From Lentisphaerae bacterium ADurb.BinA184 (GTDB taxonomy: Bacteria > Verrucomicrobiota > Lentisphaeria > Oligosphaerales > MVZH01): a DNA stretch of 35,215 nucleotides. The stretch lies in NCBI GenBank assembly GCA_002068325.1, contig MVZH01000015.1:1-35215 (forward strand), in the 5' to 3' direction. A model generated the notes under the pieces. It did no database searches and was not told the DNA's origin. It was given only the letters and a program-made list of their open reading frames with translations. Shown here piece by piece: positions 15,086 to 24,500 of this stretch (positions are counted from its first letter, which is position 1; each line of letters starts with the position of its first letter). The position numbers were made by a program, and so were the translations under genes.

Positions 15086-17761
15086 ATGGGAAGCGTGCGA
15101 ACAAGTCGAAGCCGGGTTGGTTGCGCCGTAGGGCTGGCCGGTGCGCTCCTGCTGTCGGTGGTGGCCGTGGCCGCCCCCCCGGGTGTGCCGCCCCCGCCGC
15201 GCAGCGGGCCGGTGCTGGTGGTCGCCAACAGCAACAGCCCGGTCTCCCTCGAAGCGGCCCTGGCCTACATGCGGGCCCGCCGCCTGCCCCCGGCCAGCCT
15301 GCTCCGCGTCGCCCTCGCCGAGAACGAGACGGTCACCATCGCGGGGCCGGCCTTTCTTGACAAGCTGGCCGAGCCGGTGGCCGAGCGCTGCCGGGCCCTG
15401 AACGAGGGGATGGACTACGTGGTGTTGATGCGGGACGTGCCCTACCGCGTGGAGCACCGCTCGACCACCGCCGCCCTGGCCTTCGGTTCCCTCGACAGCC
15501 TGCGCGAACTGCATGGCTACTTCGGCCGCCAGGAGCCCTTTGACGCCCTGGTGCCCTACGGCGGGCAACGGCTGCGGCTGACCACGGTCCTGTCGGGGTA
15601 TACGTTGCGCGACATGTTGCGGCTGATCGAGCGCAGCCAGCTGCGGTACGCCAAGCTCACGGCCGCCGGCACGTTCTACCTGTGCGAAGGGGCGGGGCCG
15701 CGCGGCAGCCGCAATCCGCAGATTCCGGCCGCCATGGAGGAGCTCACGGCCCTCGGCGCCCGCGCCCGGGTGATTCCCGGCCCGCAACTGACGGCCGAGC
15801 ACCAGGACGTGATCATGCAGATGACCGGCAGCCCGCGCATCACCATCGCCGGGGTCGGCTACCGGCCCGGGGCGGTGATTGACAACATGACCTCATTCGG
15901 CGGCTACCTTCTCGAAAGCCCCGGCCAGACCGCCGCGCTCGCGTTCATCCGCAACGGCGCCTGCGGGGCCTACGGCACCGTCGAGGAGCCGACCAACGCA
16001 TGGGCCCGCTGGGCCAACTACGGCCTGGCCGCCCGCTACGCCGCCGGCGCCAACCTGGCCGAGGCCTACTTCCAGAGCGTTCAGGACATGACGTTGGGCG
16101 CCGTGGTGGGCGACCCCCTGCTGGCGCCGTTCTCGTGGCCGTGTGCGGTTGAAGTCGTCGCACCGCCCAATCCCGTCGCCTCGGGGAGCGCCGCCACACT
16201 GGATGTCGTGCTCAAGGAGACCGCGGCAGGCGAGGGGCTGAGCTGGCTCGAAGTCTGGCTGGACGACCAGCACCTCGTCCACCGCTGGAGTCCGACCCTG
16301 CCCGCCGACGCCTCCTGCCAGCTGCTGTTGAAAGAGGGGGAGGGCGCGCTGTTCGAGCGCTCGGTCAAGCTGGAGCAGGACACGGATTTGGGCGACGTGC
16401 TCGGGCAGCTGGCCGGCACGGGGGAACGCTTCCGCATCGTCCGCGGCGGCCGGCACAACCTGAGACTGCTGGTGCAGGTGGCGCCGGAGATTGACGGCGG
16501 CCAGCTGCGGCCGCTGACCGGGGAGGTCGCCGTGACCGTGGGCAACCATACGGCGCGGCGCTCGTTCACCCCCTCCCCGTTCCCCATCCTGGCCCGTTGC
16601 GCCGTGCTGGACTTCGGCAACCAGCAACCACTGCCGGGCGACCGCGTGTCGGTGACCGTGGCCGGGCAGGAACGCTCGGTCTCGACCCTGGCCAGCGACA
16701 ACATGGACAAGATCCTCGAACGGCTGGTTACGTTCCTCGAGCCGCTCGAACCGCTGTCGCCGCGGGGCGGCTGGAAGGCAGAGGTGCGCAAGGCTGAGGG
16801 TGGCCAGGCGGGATGGAAGCTGTGGTTTGTGCCCAAGGCGGCGGGCGACTCCCGCACGTTCGAGATCAAGGCGCGGGTCTCGCGCATGCCGGGGTCAGCC
16901 TTCGCCACCGCCCTGGATGCGCAGAAGTCATTCTGGGTCACCGTCCCGGTCGGGATTGTGGCGGAGGCGGCGGTGACGCCCTTTTTGCCGGTGCCGGAGT
17001 CGCGCGTCAGCGTCCGCATTGCGGGCGGCCTGCTGTGTCCGGGGTTGCACACCGTGACCGCGGTTGCCGCCACGCCCCGCGGGGTGCAGGCCGTCGCCCA
17101 CGGCGAAGTGCGCGTGGCGACGACGCCGGCGACCGGCGATTTTGTGGTGAAGTACTCGGGCGAGGTGTTTGACCCCGGCGAGATGCTGGTGGTCATGATG
17201 CGGGCGGACGGGCCGTTGGCGGAGGCCCATCCGCAACTGATGCTCGACGGGCGCGCGGTGTGCGTGTGGCCCCCGGCCACGCCGGTCGGGACTTTTCCGC
17301 TGACCATGCCGCTGGTCTGCCCCGGCGAGCACACGCTGTGGGTGGAGTGGAGCCCGACGCCGGACCTGCCGTCCGTGACCGTGGCCCGCACCCCGCTGGC
17401 CCGCAGCGACCCCACCACGATCCACGTGCGTCGTCCGCTGGCCTACGGGCTGTCCTGGGGGCCGAGACAGGCCACCGTCGGCGCCAACGCCCGGCTCGAA
17501 TTCCGCGGCCCCTATCTGCACGACGATGTGCGGCTGATGGTCGGCGGCGAGCCCGCCGTGTTGACGGCCGCCGCCGACGGCGCCGCGTGGTCGGCCGACC
17601 TGAGTTCCCTGGCGGCGCGCCAGTATACGCTCACGTTGTTTGGCGAGGCGCGGAGCGAGGTCGCCGCCACGCTCGAAGAGCCGCTGGTCATCGTGCCGCC
17701 CGCCCCCCCGGCGGCGCCGGAGAGTCCCGCGACGCCGGGAGGCACGCCGGCACCAAAGTAG
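15086..17761 (+). CDS. TIGR03790-type large secreted protein
   Basis: This is an 891-residue exported protein. A signal peptide (CAVGLAGALLLSVVAVAAPP) is followed by VLVVANSNSPVSLEAALAYM and ARRLPPASLLRVALAENETV. These, with 'MDYVVLMRDVPYRVEHRSTT' and the 'CGAYGTVEEPTNAWARWANY' region, match the pattern I know as TIGR03790, a family of unknown function found mainly in PVC and Acidobacteria-like genomes. Residues about 360-860 are beta-rich repeats that look like several Ig-like domains (for example 'PFLPVPESRVSVRIAGGLLC'). The ATG at 15086 (GAGGG about 8 nt upstream) is preferred to an in-frame TTG at 15062. It sits between ispF and xseA but has no obvious link to either. Confidence 0.7.
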   Translation: MGSVRTSRSRVGCAVGLAGALLLSVVAVAAPPGVPPPPRSGPVLVVANSNSPVSLEAALAYMRARRLPPASLLRVALAENETVTIAGPAFLDKLAEPVAERCRALNEGMDYVVLMRDVPYRVEHRSTTAALAFGSLDSLRELHGYFGRQEPFDALVPYGGQRLRLTTVLSGYTLRDMLRLIERSQLRYAKLTAAGTFYLCEGAGPRGSRNPQIPAAMEELTALGARARVIPGPQLTAEHQDVIMQMTGSPRITIAGVGYRPGAVIDNMTSFGGYLLESPGQTAALAFIRNGACGAYGTVEEPTNAWARWANYGLAARYAAGANLAEAYFQSVQDMTLGAVVGDPLLAPFSWPCAVEVVAPPNPVASGSAATLDVVLKETAAGEGLSWLEVWLDDQHLVHRWSPTLPADASCQLLLKEGEGALFERSVKLEQDTDLGDVLGQLAGTGERFRIVRGGRHNLRLLVQVAPEIDGGQLRPLTGEVAVTVGNHTARRSFTPSPFPILARCAVLDFGNQQPLPGDRVSVTVAGQERSVSTLASDNMDKILERLVTFLEPLEPLSPRGGWKAEVRKAEGGQAGWKLWFVPKAAGDSRTFEIKARVSRMPGSAFATALDAQKSFWVTVPVGIVAEAAVTPFLPVPESRVSVRIAGGLLCPGLHTVTAVAATPRGVQAVAHGEVRVATTPATGDFVVKYSGEVFDPGEMLVVMMRADGPLAEAHPQLMLDGRAVCVWPPATPVGTFPLTMPLVCPGEHTLWVEWSPTPDLPSVTVARTPLARSDPTTIHVRRPLAYGLSWGPRQATVGANARLEFRGPYLHDDVRLMVGGEPAVLTAAADGAAWSADLSSLAARQYTLTLFGEARSEVAATLEEPLVIVPPAPPAAPESPATPGGTPAPK

Positions 17762-17937
17762 GGCTGGGAGTCCCCGGCGACCTGACGGGGCGCCGTCCCG
17801 CCCGATGACAGAACTCGGAGATCCGCCAGGGAGAGGGGGGGGCAGGAGACAGACACCGGACGCCGGCCCGTCCCCGCGCGGCCTCCCGAGGGCGGGGCGC
17901 GGAGGGGACGGCCGGGGTCCGCAGACCGGTGAGACCC

Positions 17938-19155
17938 ATGCCGCAAGAGACCAAGATCTGGAGCGTGTCCGAGCTCAACCGTCTGGTCAAGGACGTGTTC
18001 GAGCAGAGCTTCTACCCGTTCTGGGTGCGCGGCGAAGTCAGCAACCTGACCTTGCACCGCTCGGGACACGTCTACCTGACGCTGAAGGACGAGCGCAGCC
18101 AGCTCTCGGCGGTGTACTTCCGCGGTGTGGAGACGGCGCGCCGCTCCGGCCTTGCCGAGGGGATGCTGATCGAGGTGTGCGGCCGGCTGACGGTCTACGA
18201 GCCGCGGGGCGCCTACCAGCTCGTCGTGACGCAGCTCCGCCTCAAGGGCAAGGGGGATCTGCAACAGCGGTTCGAGGAGCTGAAGCTCCGCTTGCAGGCC
18301 GAGGGCCTTTTCGACCCGGAACGCAAGCGCCCGGTTCCGGCCCTGCCCCGGCGCATCGGCGTGGTGACATCCCCGCAAGGGGCTGCGCTGCAGGATTTTC
18401 TGAACATCCTTGGGCGGCGGTTCGCCAACGTCCAGGTGCGCATCGTGCCGGCGGCGGTGCAGGGCGAGCGGGCCGCGGCCGAGGTCGCCGAGGGGGTTCG
18501 CTTCCTGAACCGGACGGGGGCCGCCGACGTCATTGTGGTCACCCGCGGCGGCGGCAGTCTCGAGGATCTGTGGCCGTTCAACGACGAGACGCTGGCCCGC
18601 GTGATCGCCGCCAGCCAGATCCCGGTCATCAGTGCGGTCGGGCACGAGGTGGATTTCACCATCTGCGACTTTGTGGCCGACCTGCGGGTGCCGACCCCGT
18701 CGGCGGCTGCCGAGCTGGTCATCGGGCGCCAGGCCGACTTGTTCGAGGGCATCGCCAACCTGCGCAGCCGCCTGCGCTCGCGGCTGTTGCTGAGCCTGGG
18801 TGAGCTGCGCCGCCGCGTCGAGCGCGCCGCCGGCAGCTATGTGTTCCGCGAGCCGGGCAATGCCGTGCGCACAGCGCAGCAGCGGGTGGACGAGGCCTCG
18901 ATCCGCCTGCAACGCGCCGCCGCCCGCGGCCACGAGCAGCGCCGGGCGGCGCTCGACCGCCTGCAGGCACAGCTGACCGCGCTCGACCCCCGGCGCGTCC
19001 TCGGACGCGGATATTCGATCCTCCTTGACGAGTCCGGCGTGGCGCTCACCGACGCGACGCGCACCGCGGCCGGCGCCCGCCTGCGCGCACTGCTGGCACG
19101 CGGCGAACTGGGGCTGACCGTAAACGACGTCCGCGAACCCCGCGGCCCGGCCTGA
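17938..19155 (+). CDS. xseA: Exodeoxyribonuclease VII large subunit
   Basis: This 405-residue catalytic subunit of exonuclease VII degrades single-stranded DNA in complex with XseB. It begins IWSVSELNRLVKDVFEQSF and has the N-terminal OB-fold stretch 'FWVRGEVSNLTLHRSGHVYL' with TLKDERSQLSAVYFRG. The catalytic half contains RIGVVTSPQGAALQDFLNIL, 'VIVVTRGGGSLEDLWPFNDE' and 'VISAVGHEVDFTICDFVADL' with RVPTPSAAAE, the family's most conserved blocks. It is shorter than E. coli XseA (456 residues), mainly in the C-terminal coiled region. The ATG at 17938 was chosen; GTG at 17929 is an alternative. The small subunit follows. Confidence 0.95.
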   Translation: MPQETKIWSVSELNRLVKDVFEQSFYPFWVRGEVSNLTLHRSGHVYLTLKDERSQLSAVYFRGVETARRSGLAEGMLIEVCGRLTVYEPRGAYQLVVTQLRLKGKGDLQQRFEELKLRLQAEGLFDPERKRPVPALPRRIGVVTSPQGAALQDFLNILGRRFANVQVRIVPAAVQGERAAAEVAEGVRFLNRTGAADVIVVTRGGGSLEDLWPFNDETLARVIAASQIPVISAVGHEVDFTICDFVADLRVPTPSAAAELVIGRQADLFEGIANLRSRLRSRLLLSLGELRRRVERAAGSYVFREPGNAVRTAQQRVDEASIRLQRAAARGHEQRRAALDRLQAQLTALDPRRVLGRGYSILLDESGVALTDATRTAAGARLRALLARGELGLTVNDVREPRGPA

Positions 19156-19245
19156 ACCCGTGCGGCCGCCTGGGGCCTTCTCCGGAAAACCTGTCCCGCC
19201 CCCGGCGGCAAGCCTCCATCCCTCTCATAAACCGAGGAGACTCCC

Positions 19246-19563
19246 ATGCCAGCCAAGAACGCAGGCCCTGGACTGGACGAAAAGCTGTCCTTCGAGAAAG
19301 CCCTCGAAGAGCTCGAGAAGATCGTGGCGGAGATGGAGAGCGGCGACCTGCCGTTGGACAAGACCATGGCGCGCTTCGAGCGCGGCATGAAGCTGGCCAA
19401 GTTCTGTTCCGCCAAGCTGGGCGAGACCGAGAGGCGGATCGAGATCCTCATGCGCGACGCCAAGGGCGAGCCCGAGTGGAAGCAGGTCACGGCCGACGAT
19501 GACGGGGACGGCGACGGGGGGGCGGTTGCCGGCGACGAGGCGCCGCCCGAGGCCGAGGCCTGA
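19246..19563 (+). CDS. xseB: Exodeoxyribonuclease VII small subunit
   Basis: This is a 105-residue helical subunit that binds XseA. The hallmark 'LSFEKALEELEKIVAEMESG' with DLPLDKTMARFERGMKLAKF is present, followed by a longer than usual acidic, Gly-rich tail (DDDGDGDGGAVAGDEAPPEAEA region). GAGGAG lies about 6 nt upstream of the ATG. It sits 90 bp after xseA and 35 bp before mnmG. Confidence 0.95.
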   Translation: MPAKNAGPGLDEKLSFEKALEELEKIVAEMESGDLPLDKTMARFERGMKLAKFCSAKLGETERRIEILMRDAKGEPEWKQVTADDDGDGDGGAVAGDEAPPEAEA

Positions 19564-19598
19564 GGCGGGCGGCGGCGCGCCGCAGGAAGCGTGCAGCG

Positions 19599-21473
19599 AT
19601 GTCATTGACCCGTCATTTTGACGTGATCGTGGTGGGCGGAGGCCATGCCGGCTGTGAGGCGGCCCTGGCCGCCGCGCGGCTGGGTGCGCGGACGCTGTTG
19701 TTGACGTTGCACGCGGATCACATCGCGCAGATGTCCTGCAATCCGGCGATTGGTGGGGTGGCCAAGGGGCAGGTGGTGCGGGAGATTGATGCGCTCGGCG
19801 GCGAGATGGCGCGCAACACCGACGCCAGCGCGATCCAGTTCCGCATGCTCAACCGTTCGCGGGGGCCGGCCGTGCACTCGCCGCGGGCCCAGTGCGACAA
19901 GCTGCTCTACCAGCACCGCATGAAGCAGGTGCTCGAACGGCAGGACGGGCTGGTGCTGCAGCAGGCCGAGGCGGTGCGGCTGGAGGTGCGCGGCGGCCGC
20001 GTCGCCGGGGTCGCCGCCCAGTTTGGCGAGGTGTGGACGGCGGCGGCGGTGGTCGTCGCCACCGGCACATTCCTGGCCGGGAAGTTGCACTACGGCCTGG
20101 ACTCCATCCCCGGCGGCCGGGCCGGCGACGCCGCCAGCTGTGCCCTCTCCACCAGCCTACGCGACGGACTCGGCCTGGAACTCGGGCGGCTCAAGACGGG
20201 CACCCCGCCCCGCCTGCTCGCCCGCACCCTCGACTTCGGCGCCATGGAACGCCAGGACGCCGACCCCGAACCCTATACCTTCTCGTACCGCCCGCTGCCC
20301 GACGAGCCGCCGCGGCTGGGCGGCCTGCGGACTCCGCAACGGCCCTGCTACATCACGCACTCGACGCCGGCGACGGCCGCCATCATCCGCCGCAACCTCG
20401 ACCGTTCGCCGCTGTACGCCGGCCGCATCGAGGGCATCGGCACCCGCTACTGCCCGTCCTTCGAGGACAAGGTGGTGCGCTTTGCGCAGCAGGAGACGCA
20501 CCATCTCTTTCTCGAACCCGAGGGGGCGTTCACCGAGGAGTACTACGTGAACGGGATTTCGACCAGCCTGCCGCCCGAGGTGCAGTGGGAGATGATCCGC
20601 TCGGTGCCAGGCCTCGAACGCGCCTGGATCACCCGTTTCGCCTACGCCATCGAGTACGACTTCGTCTTCCCGCACCAGATTGCGGCGTCGCTGGAAGTGA
20701 AGCGTTGGCCGGGGCTGTTCCTGGCCGGTCAGATCAACGGCACCAGCGGCTACGAGGAGGCGGCCGGGCAGGGGCTGGTGGCGGGCGTCAATGCGGCGCG
20801 GGCGGCGGCCGGCTCGGCGGAGCGGCTCGTGCTGGGGCGTGGCAAGGCCTACATCGGCGTGATGATTGACGACCTGGTGACCAAGGACATCATCGAACCC
20901 TACCGGCTGTTCACCAGCCGCGCCGAGTACCGGCTGCACCTGCGCCAGGACAATGCCGACCGCCGCCTGGTGCCGGTCGGCTACCGGCTCGGGCTGGTGC
21001 CGCGCGCCGAGTACGACCGCGTCGTCGCCCTGGAGCGGGAGGTGGCGGCCCTCAAGGCCTGGCTGCAAGGGGTACGGCAGGGCGATGTCACGTTGTGGGA
21101 ATGGCTGCGGCGCCCGGAGGCGGGGTTTGCGGACCTCGCAAACGCCCCCGCGGCCAGCCCCCGCGCCGTCGAGCAGGTCATGATCGAGGCCCGCTACGAA
21201 GGGTACATCGAGCGCGAGGCGACGTTGGCCGCCGGGCTGCACGAGCTCGAGGCCTGGCGCGTGCCCGAGGGCTTCGCCTATGGATCGGTGACCGGCCTCG
21301 GCGTCGAGGCGCGCGGCAAGCTGGAGAAGGTGCGCCCGCGCTCCCTCGCCCAGGCGGCCCGAATAGATGGCATCACCCCCGCCGACATCGCCCTGCTGCA
21401 GGTCTTCCTGACCCGCGGCCGGCACCACCCCGCGGCGGCGAGGACGACGGATCCGCTCCCTCCCACGGGCTGA
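19599..21473 (+). CDS. mnmG: tRNA uridine-5-carboxymethylaminomethyl modification enzyme MnmG
   Basis: This is a 624-residue FAD enzyme that, with MnmE, builds the cmnm5 group on wobble U34 of certain tRNAs. The N-terminal FAD site is FDVIVVGGGHAGCEAALAAA; 'QMSCNPAIGGVAKGQVVREI' and 'RSRGPAVHSPRAQCDKLLYQ' are classic GidA blocks. The insertion 'LFLAGQINGTSGYEEAAGQG', and YRLFTSRAEYRLHLRQDNAD followed by RRLVPVGYRLG, are also present, and the C-terminal helical part runs to 'ALLQVFLTRGRHHPAAARTT'. Length and order are normal. GGAAG lies about 11 nt before the ATG. The xseA-xseB-mnmG run probably shares a transcript. Confidence 0.95.
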   Translation: MSLTRHFDVIVVGGGHAGCEAALAAARLGARTLLLTLHADHIAQMSCNPAIGGVAKGQVVREIDALGGEMARNTDASAIQFRMLNRSRGPAVHSPRAQCDKLLYQHRMKQVLERQDGLVLQQAEAVRLEVRGGRVAGVAAQFGEVWTAAAVVVATGTFLAGKLHYGLDSIPGGRAGDAASCALSTSLRDGLGLELGRLKTGTPPRLLARTLDFGAMERQDADPEPYTFSYRPLPDEPPRLGGLRTPQRPCYITHSTPATAAIIRRNLDRSPLYAGRIEGIGTRYCPSFEDKVVRFAQQETHHLFLEPEGAFTEEYYVNGISTSLPPEVQWEMIRSVPGLERAWITRFAYAIEYDFVFPHQIAASLEVKRWPGLFLAGQINGTSGYEEAAGQGLVAGVNAARAAAGSAERLVLGRGKAYIGVMIDDLVTKDIIEPYRLFTSRAEYRLHLRQDNADRRLVPVGYRLGLVPRAEYDRVVALEREVAALKAWLQGVRQGDVTLWEWLRRPEAGFADLANAPAASPRAVEQVMIEARYEGYIEREATLAAGLHELEAWRVPEGFAYGSVTGLGVEARGKLEKVRPRSLAQAARIDGITPADIALLQVFLTRGRHHPAAARTTDPLPPTG

Positions 21474-21563
21474 CGGGGCGGCCGCCTGTTGTCGCGTGGA
21501 GTCGAGGGCCCCGGCCCCATGCGGCCGGTTTCACGCCGCCGCCGTCCCGCGACGCGCGCAGGC

Positions 21564-24500
21564 CTACGCCCAGAGGGCGAGTCCGGCGTCGAACTTGTTG
21601 GGCAGCTTCTCGTGGTAGGGGATGATGCGGATGCCGTAGGAGTAGCTGCCCTTGGCCTCGACGGTGTATTCGGCGGCAAAGACGGCGATCCGTTCCTTGG
21701 TCTCGGCGTTGATGTGGGCCATGCGGATCTGGATGGGGTCGCGGATCTGGCGCTGGGCGTCGGTGTGGCCGATGATGAGATCGATGCACAGCTCGCCGGG
21801 CGCCAGCTCGCCGGGGTTGACGCGGGCCTTGACGCCGAAGGTCTCGCCGGCCTGCATGGAGCCGCTTTTCAGGCCGGAGCGGGTAAGGTCAACCAGGTGG
21901 ACCGAGGAGAAGCGGCTCTGGACGTGGCGTCGCCACTCGGCCAGCTCGCGGGCGAGGCGGCCGTCGTCGGCTTCGAGCTCGGCCGCGCGTTCGGCGGCGG
22001 GCTTGTACAGCTGGGCGAAGTAGTCGGTGACCATGCGGTGGCTGTTGAAGAAGGGGGTCACCGAGCCGACCGACTCGCGCATGAAGTCCAGCCAGCGTTC
22101 AGGCAGTCCGCGGGCGTTGCGCTGGTAGTACATGGGGACGATGACGTCTTCGAGCAGGCTGTAGAGGTCGCTGCTCTCGCGGGCGTCGTCGCTGACCGAA
22201 GTTTCGTCAACCTCGTCGGGCATGGGGCCGATGGTCCAGCCGTTGCTTTCGCTGGCGGCCTCGTGCCACCAGCCGTCGGCGACGCTCAGGTTGATGGTGG
22301 CGTTGGCGGCGGCCTTCTGTCCGCTGGTGCCGCTGGCCTCGAAGGGCCGGCGCGGGGTGTTGAGCCAGACATCAACGCCCTGGACGAGCATTTTGCCGAT
22401 GCGCAGGTCGTAGTCCTCGAGGAAGACGATGCGGCCGGCGAAGCGGGGGTCGCGGGTGAGGCGGACCACGTCGCGGACCAGCTCGCAGCCCTGCTGGTCG
22501 CGCGGGTGGGCTTTGCCGGCGAAGACGATCTGGACGGGGCGCCGCGGGTTGTTGACGATGCGGTCGAGGCGGTCGAGGTCGCTGAACAGCAGGGTGGCGC
22601 GTTTGTAGGGGGCGAAGCGGCGGGCGAAGCCGAGGGTCAGGGTGAGGGTGCGGATGCGGCCGAGGACTTCGTCGCGGCTGATCTCGGGCTGGGCCTCGCC
22701 GTTCCAGTCGCGGGCGACGCATTCGCGCACGTAGGCGATGAGGCGCTGTTTCATCTCCTGCTTGGCGTCCCAGAGCAGGTGGCCGGGGACGTTGTCCATC
22801 TTGGCCCAGGTCTTGGCCGAGGGCAGCCCGCGATCCCACTGCAGACCGAGGTAGGTGTCGAGCAGCTCGCGCATTTCGTGGCCGATGTAGGAGGGCACGT
22901 GGATGCCGTTGGTGACCGCGCAGATAGGCACCATCGAGCGGTGCACACCGCCCCACACCGGCTCCCACATCTGGCGCGCCACCCGGCCGTGGAGGGCGCT
23001 GACCCCGTTGGCGATGCTGGTCATCTTCAGCGCCAGCACGGTCATGAGGAACTTGTCGGCGTCGCCGCCGGGCTGCCGCCCCAGCTCGAAGAAGCGTTCC
23101 GGGGTGATGCCCAGCTCCTTGACGAACGAGTTGAAGTAGTAGAGGATAAGGTCGCGGGCGAAGCGTTCATTGCCGGCCTCGACCGGGGTGTGGGTGGTGA
23201 AGACCGCGTGGCCCTTGACCAGCTCGGTGGCCTCCTCGAAGGACATGTCGCCGTTGGCCATGGCCTCGCGGATGTTCTCGATGATGAGGAAGGCTGAGTG
23301 GCCTTCGTTGATGTGGTAGACGCTGGGGGCGATGCCGAGCTTGCGGAGGGCGCGGGCGCCGCCGACGCCGAGGAGGATTTCCTGTTCGAGGCGGACGCGT
23401 TCGTCGCCGACGTAGAGCTGGTCGGTGATGTGGCGGTCCTGGGGGGTGTTGGCAGAGGCGTCGGTGTCCAGCAGGTAGAGCGTGATGCGGCCGACCTGGA
23501 GCTTCCAGATGAAGGCGTAGAGGGTGCGGCCGGGCAGGTCGACGCTGACGGTCAGGGGGGTGGAGTCGTCGGCCTGCATGCGTTTCAGCGGAAGGTTGAT
23601 GAAGTCGTTGCTGTTGTACTCGGGGACCTGGTTGCCGTCGCGGTCGATGCGTTGGTTGAAGTAGCCGTGCGAGTAGAACAGCCCGACGCCGACGAGGGGG
23701 AGGCTGAGGTCGCTGGCCGACTTCAGGTGGTCGCCGGACAGCACGCCGAGGCCGCCGGAGTACAGGGGCAGGGACTCGTGGAGGCCGAACTCGGTGGAGA
23801 AGTAGGCGATTGGCCGTTGCCAGCTGATGGCGGCGGTGGCAGGCAGGTCGGGGCAGACGGTGGTGTCGCCCATGTAGGCGTCGAAGACGGCCATCACCTC
23901 ATCGTAGGCGCGCACGTAGGAGACGCTCTCGGCGATTTCGGTGAGGCGGGCGACGGGCACCTCGTCGAGCAGCCGGATCGGGTTCCAGCCCAGTTGCTCC
24001 CAGCGTTCGGGGTCAATGCGCTCGAACAGGTTTTCCGCGGCGGGGTGCCAGGACCACCACAGGTTGCCGGCCAGCTCGCGCAGGCGGATGATCTTGGCGG
24101 GGAGCGTCTTCTCGGCCACAAAGGTGCGGAAATGGGGGTGCTGCGACTCGCGCGCGGCCACCACGCTGCCGACCAGCCCGCTCTCGATCGCCTCGCGGCG
24201 GAAGGCCCGTTTCTCGGCGCTGCGCAAGGCCAGCTCGTACCCGTTCAGGTACTTCTGGTAGAACTCCGTCCACCGGGCCCGGCCGCCGATGGCGCGGGCG
24301 GCGGCGCGCTGCGCGGCCAGCTCCTCGTCGCTCCAGGCGATGAATGTGCGCAGCTGCTGGGCGAGGGCCTTGACCACCTCGTCGCGCGAGCGGCCGCGGC
24401 GCGGCAACACCAGGACGCCGCGGTCGTGCGCCAGGTCGTCGCTCTCCTGGACCCAGAGGCCGAATCCGGCCTGGTCGGTGGTGATGGTGGGCACGGCGTA

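Noticed and set aside
21489-23297. 602-residue plus-strand ORF
   Set aside because: It is antisense to the phosphorylase domain, with D/G/V/A-rich shadow composition; the minus frame has clear motifs.
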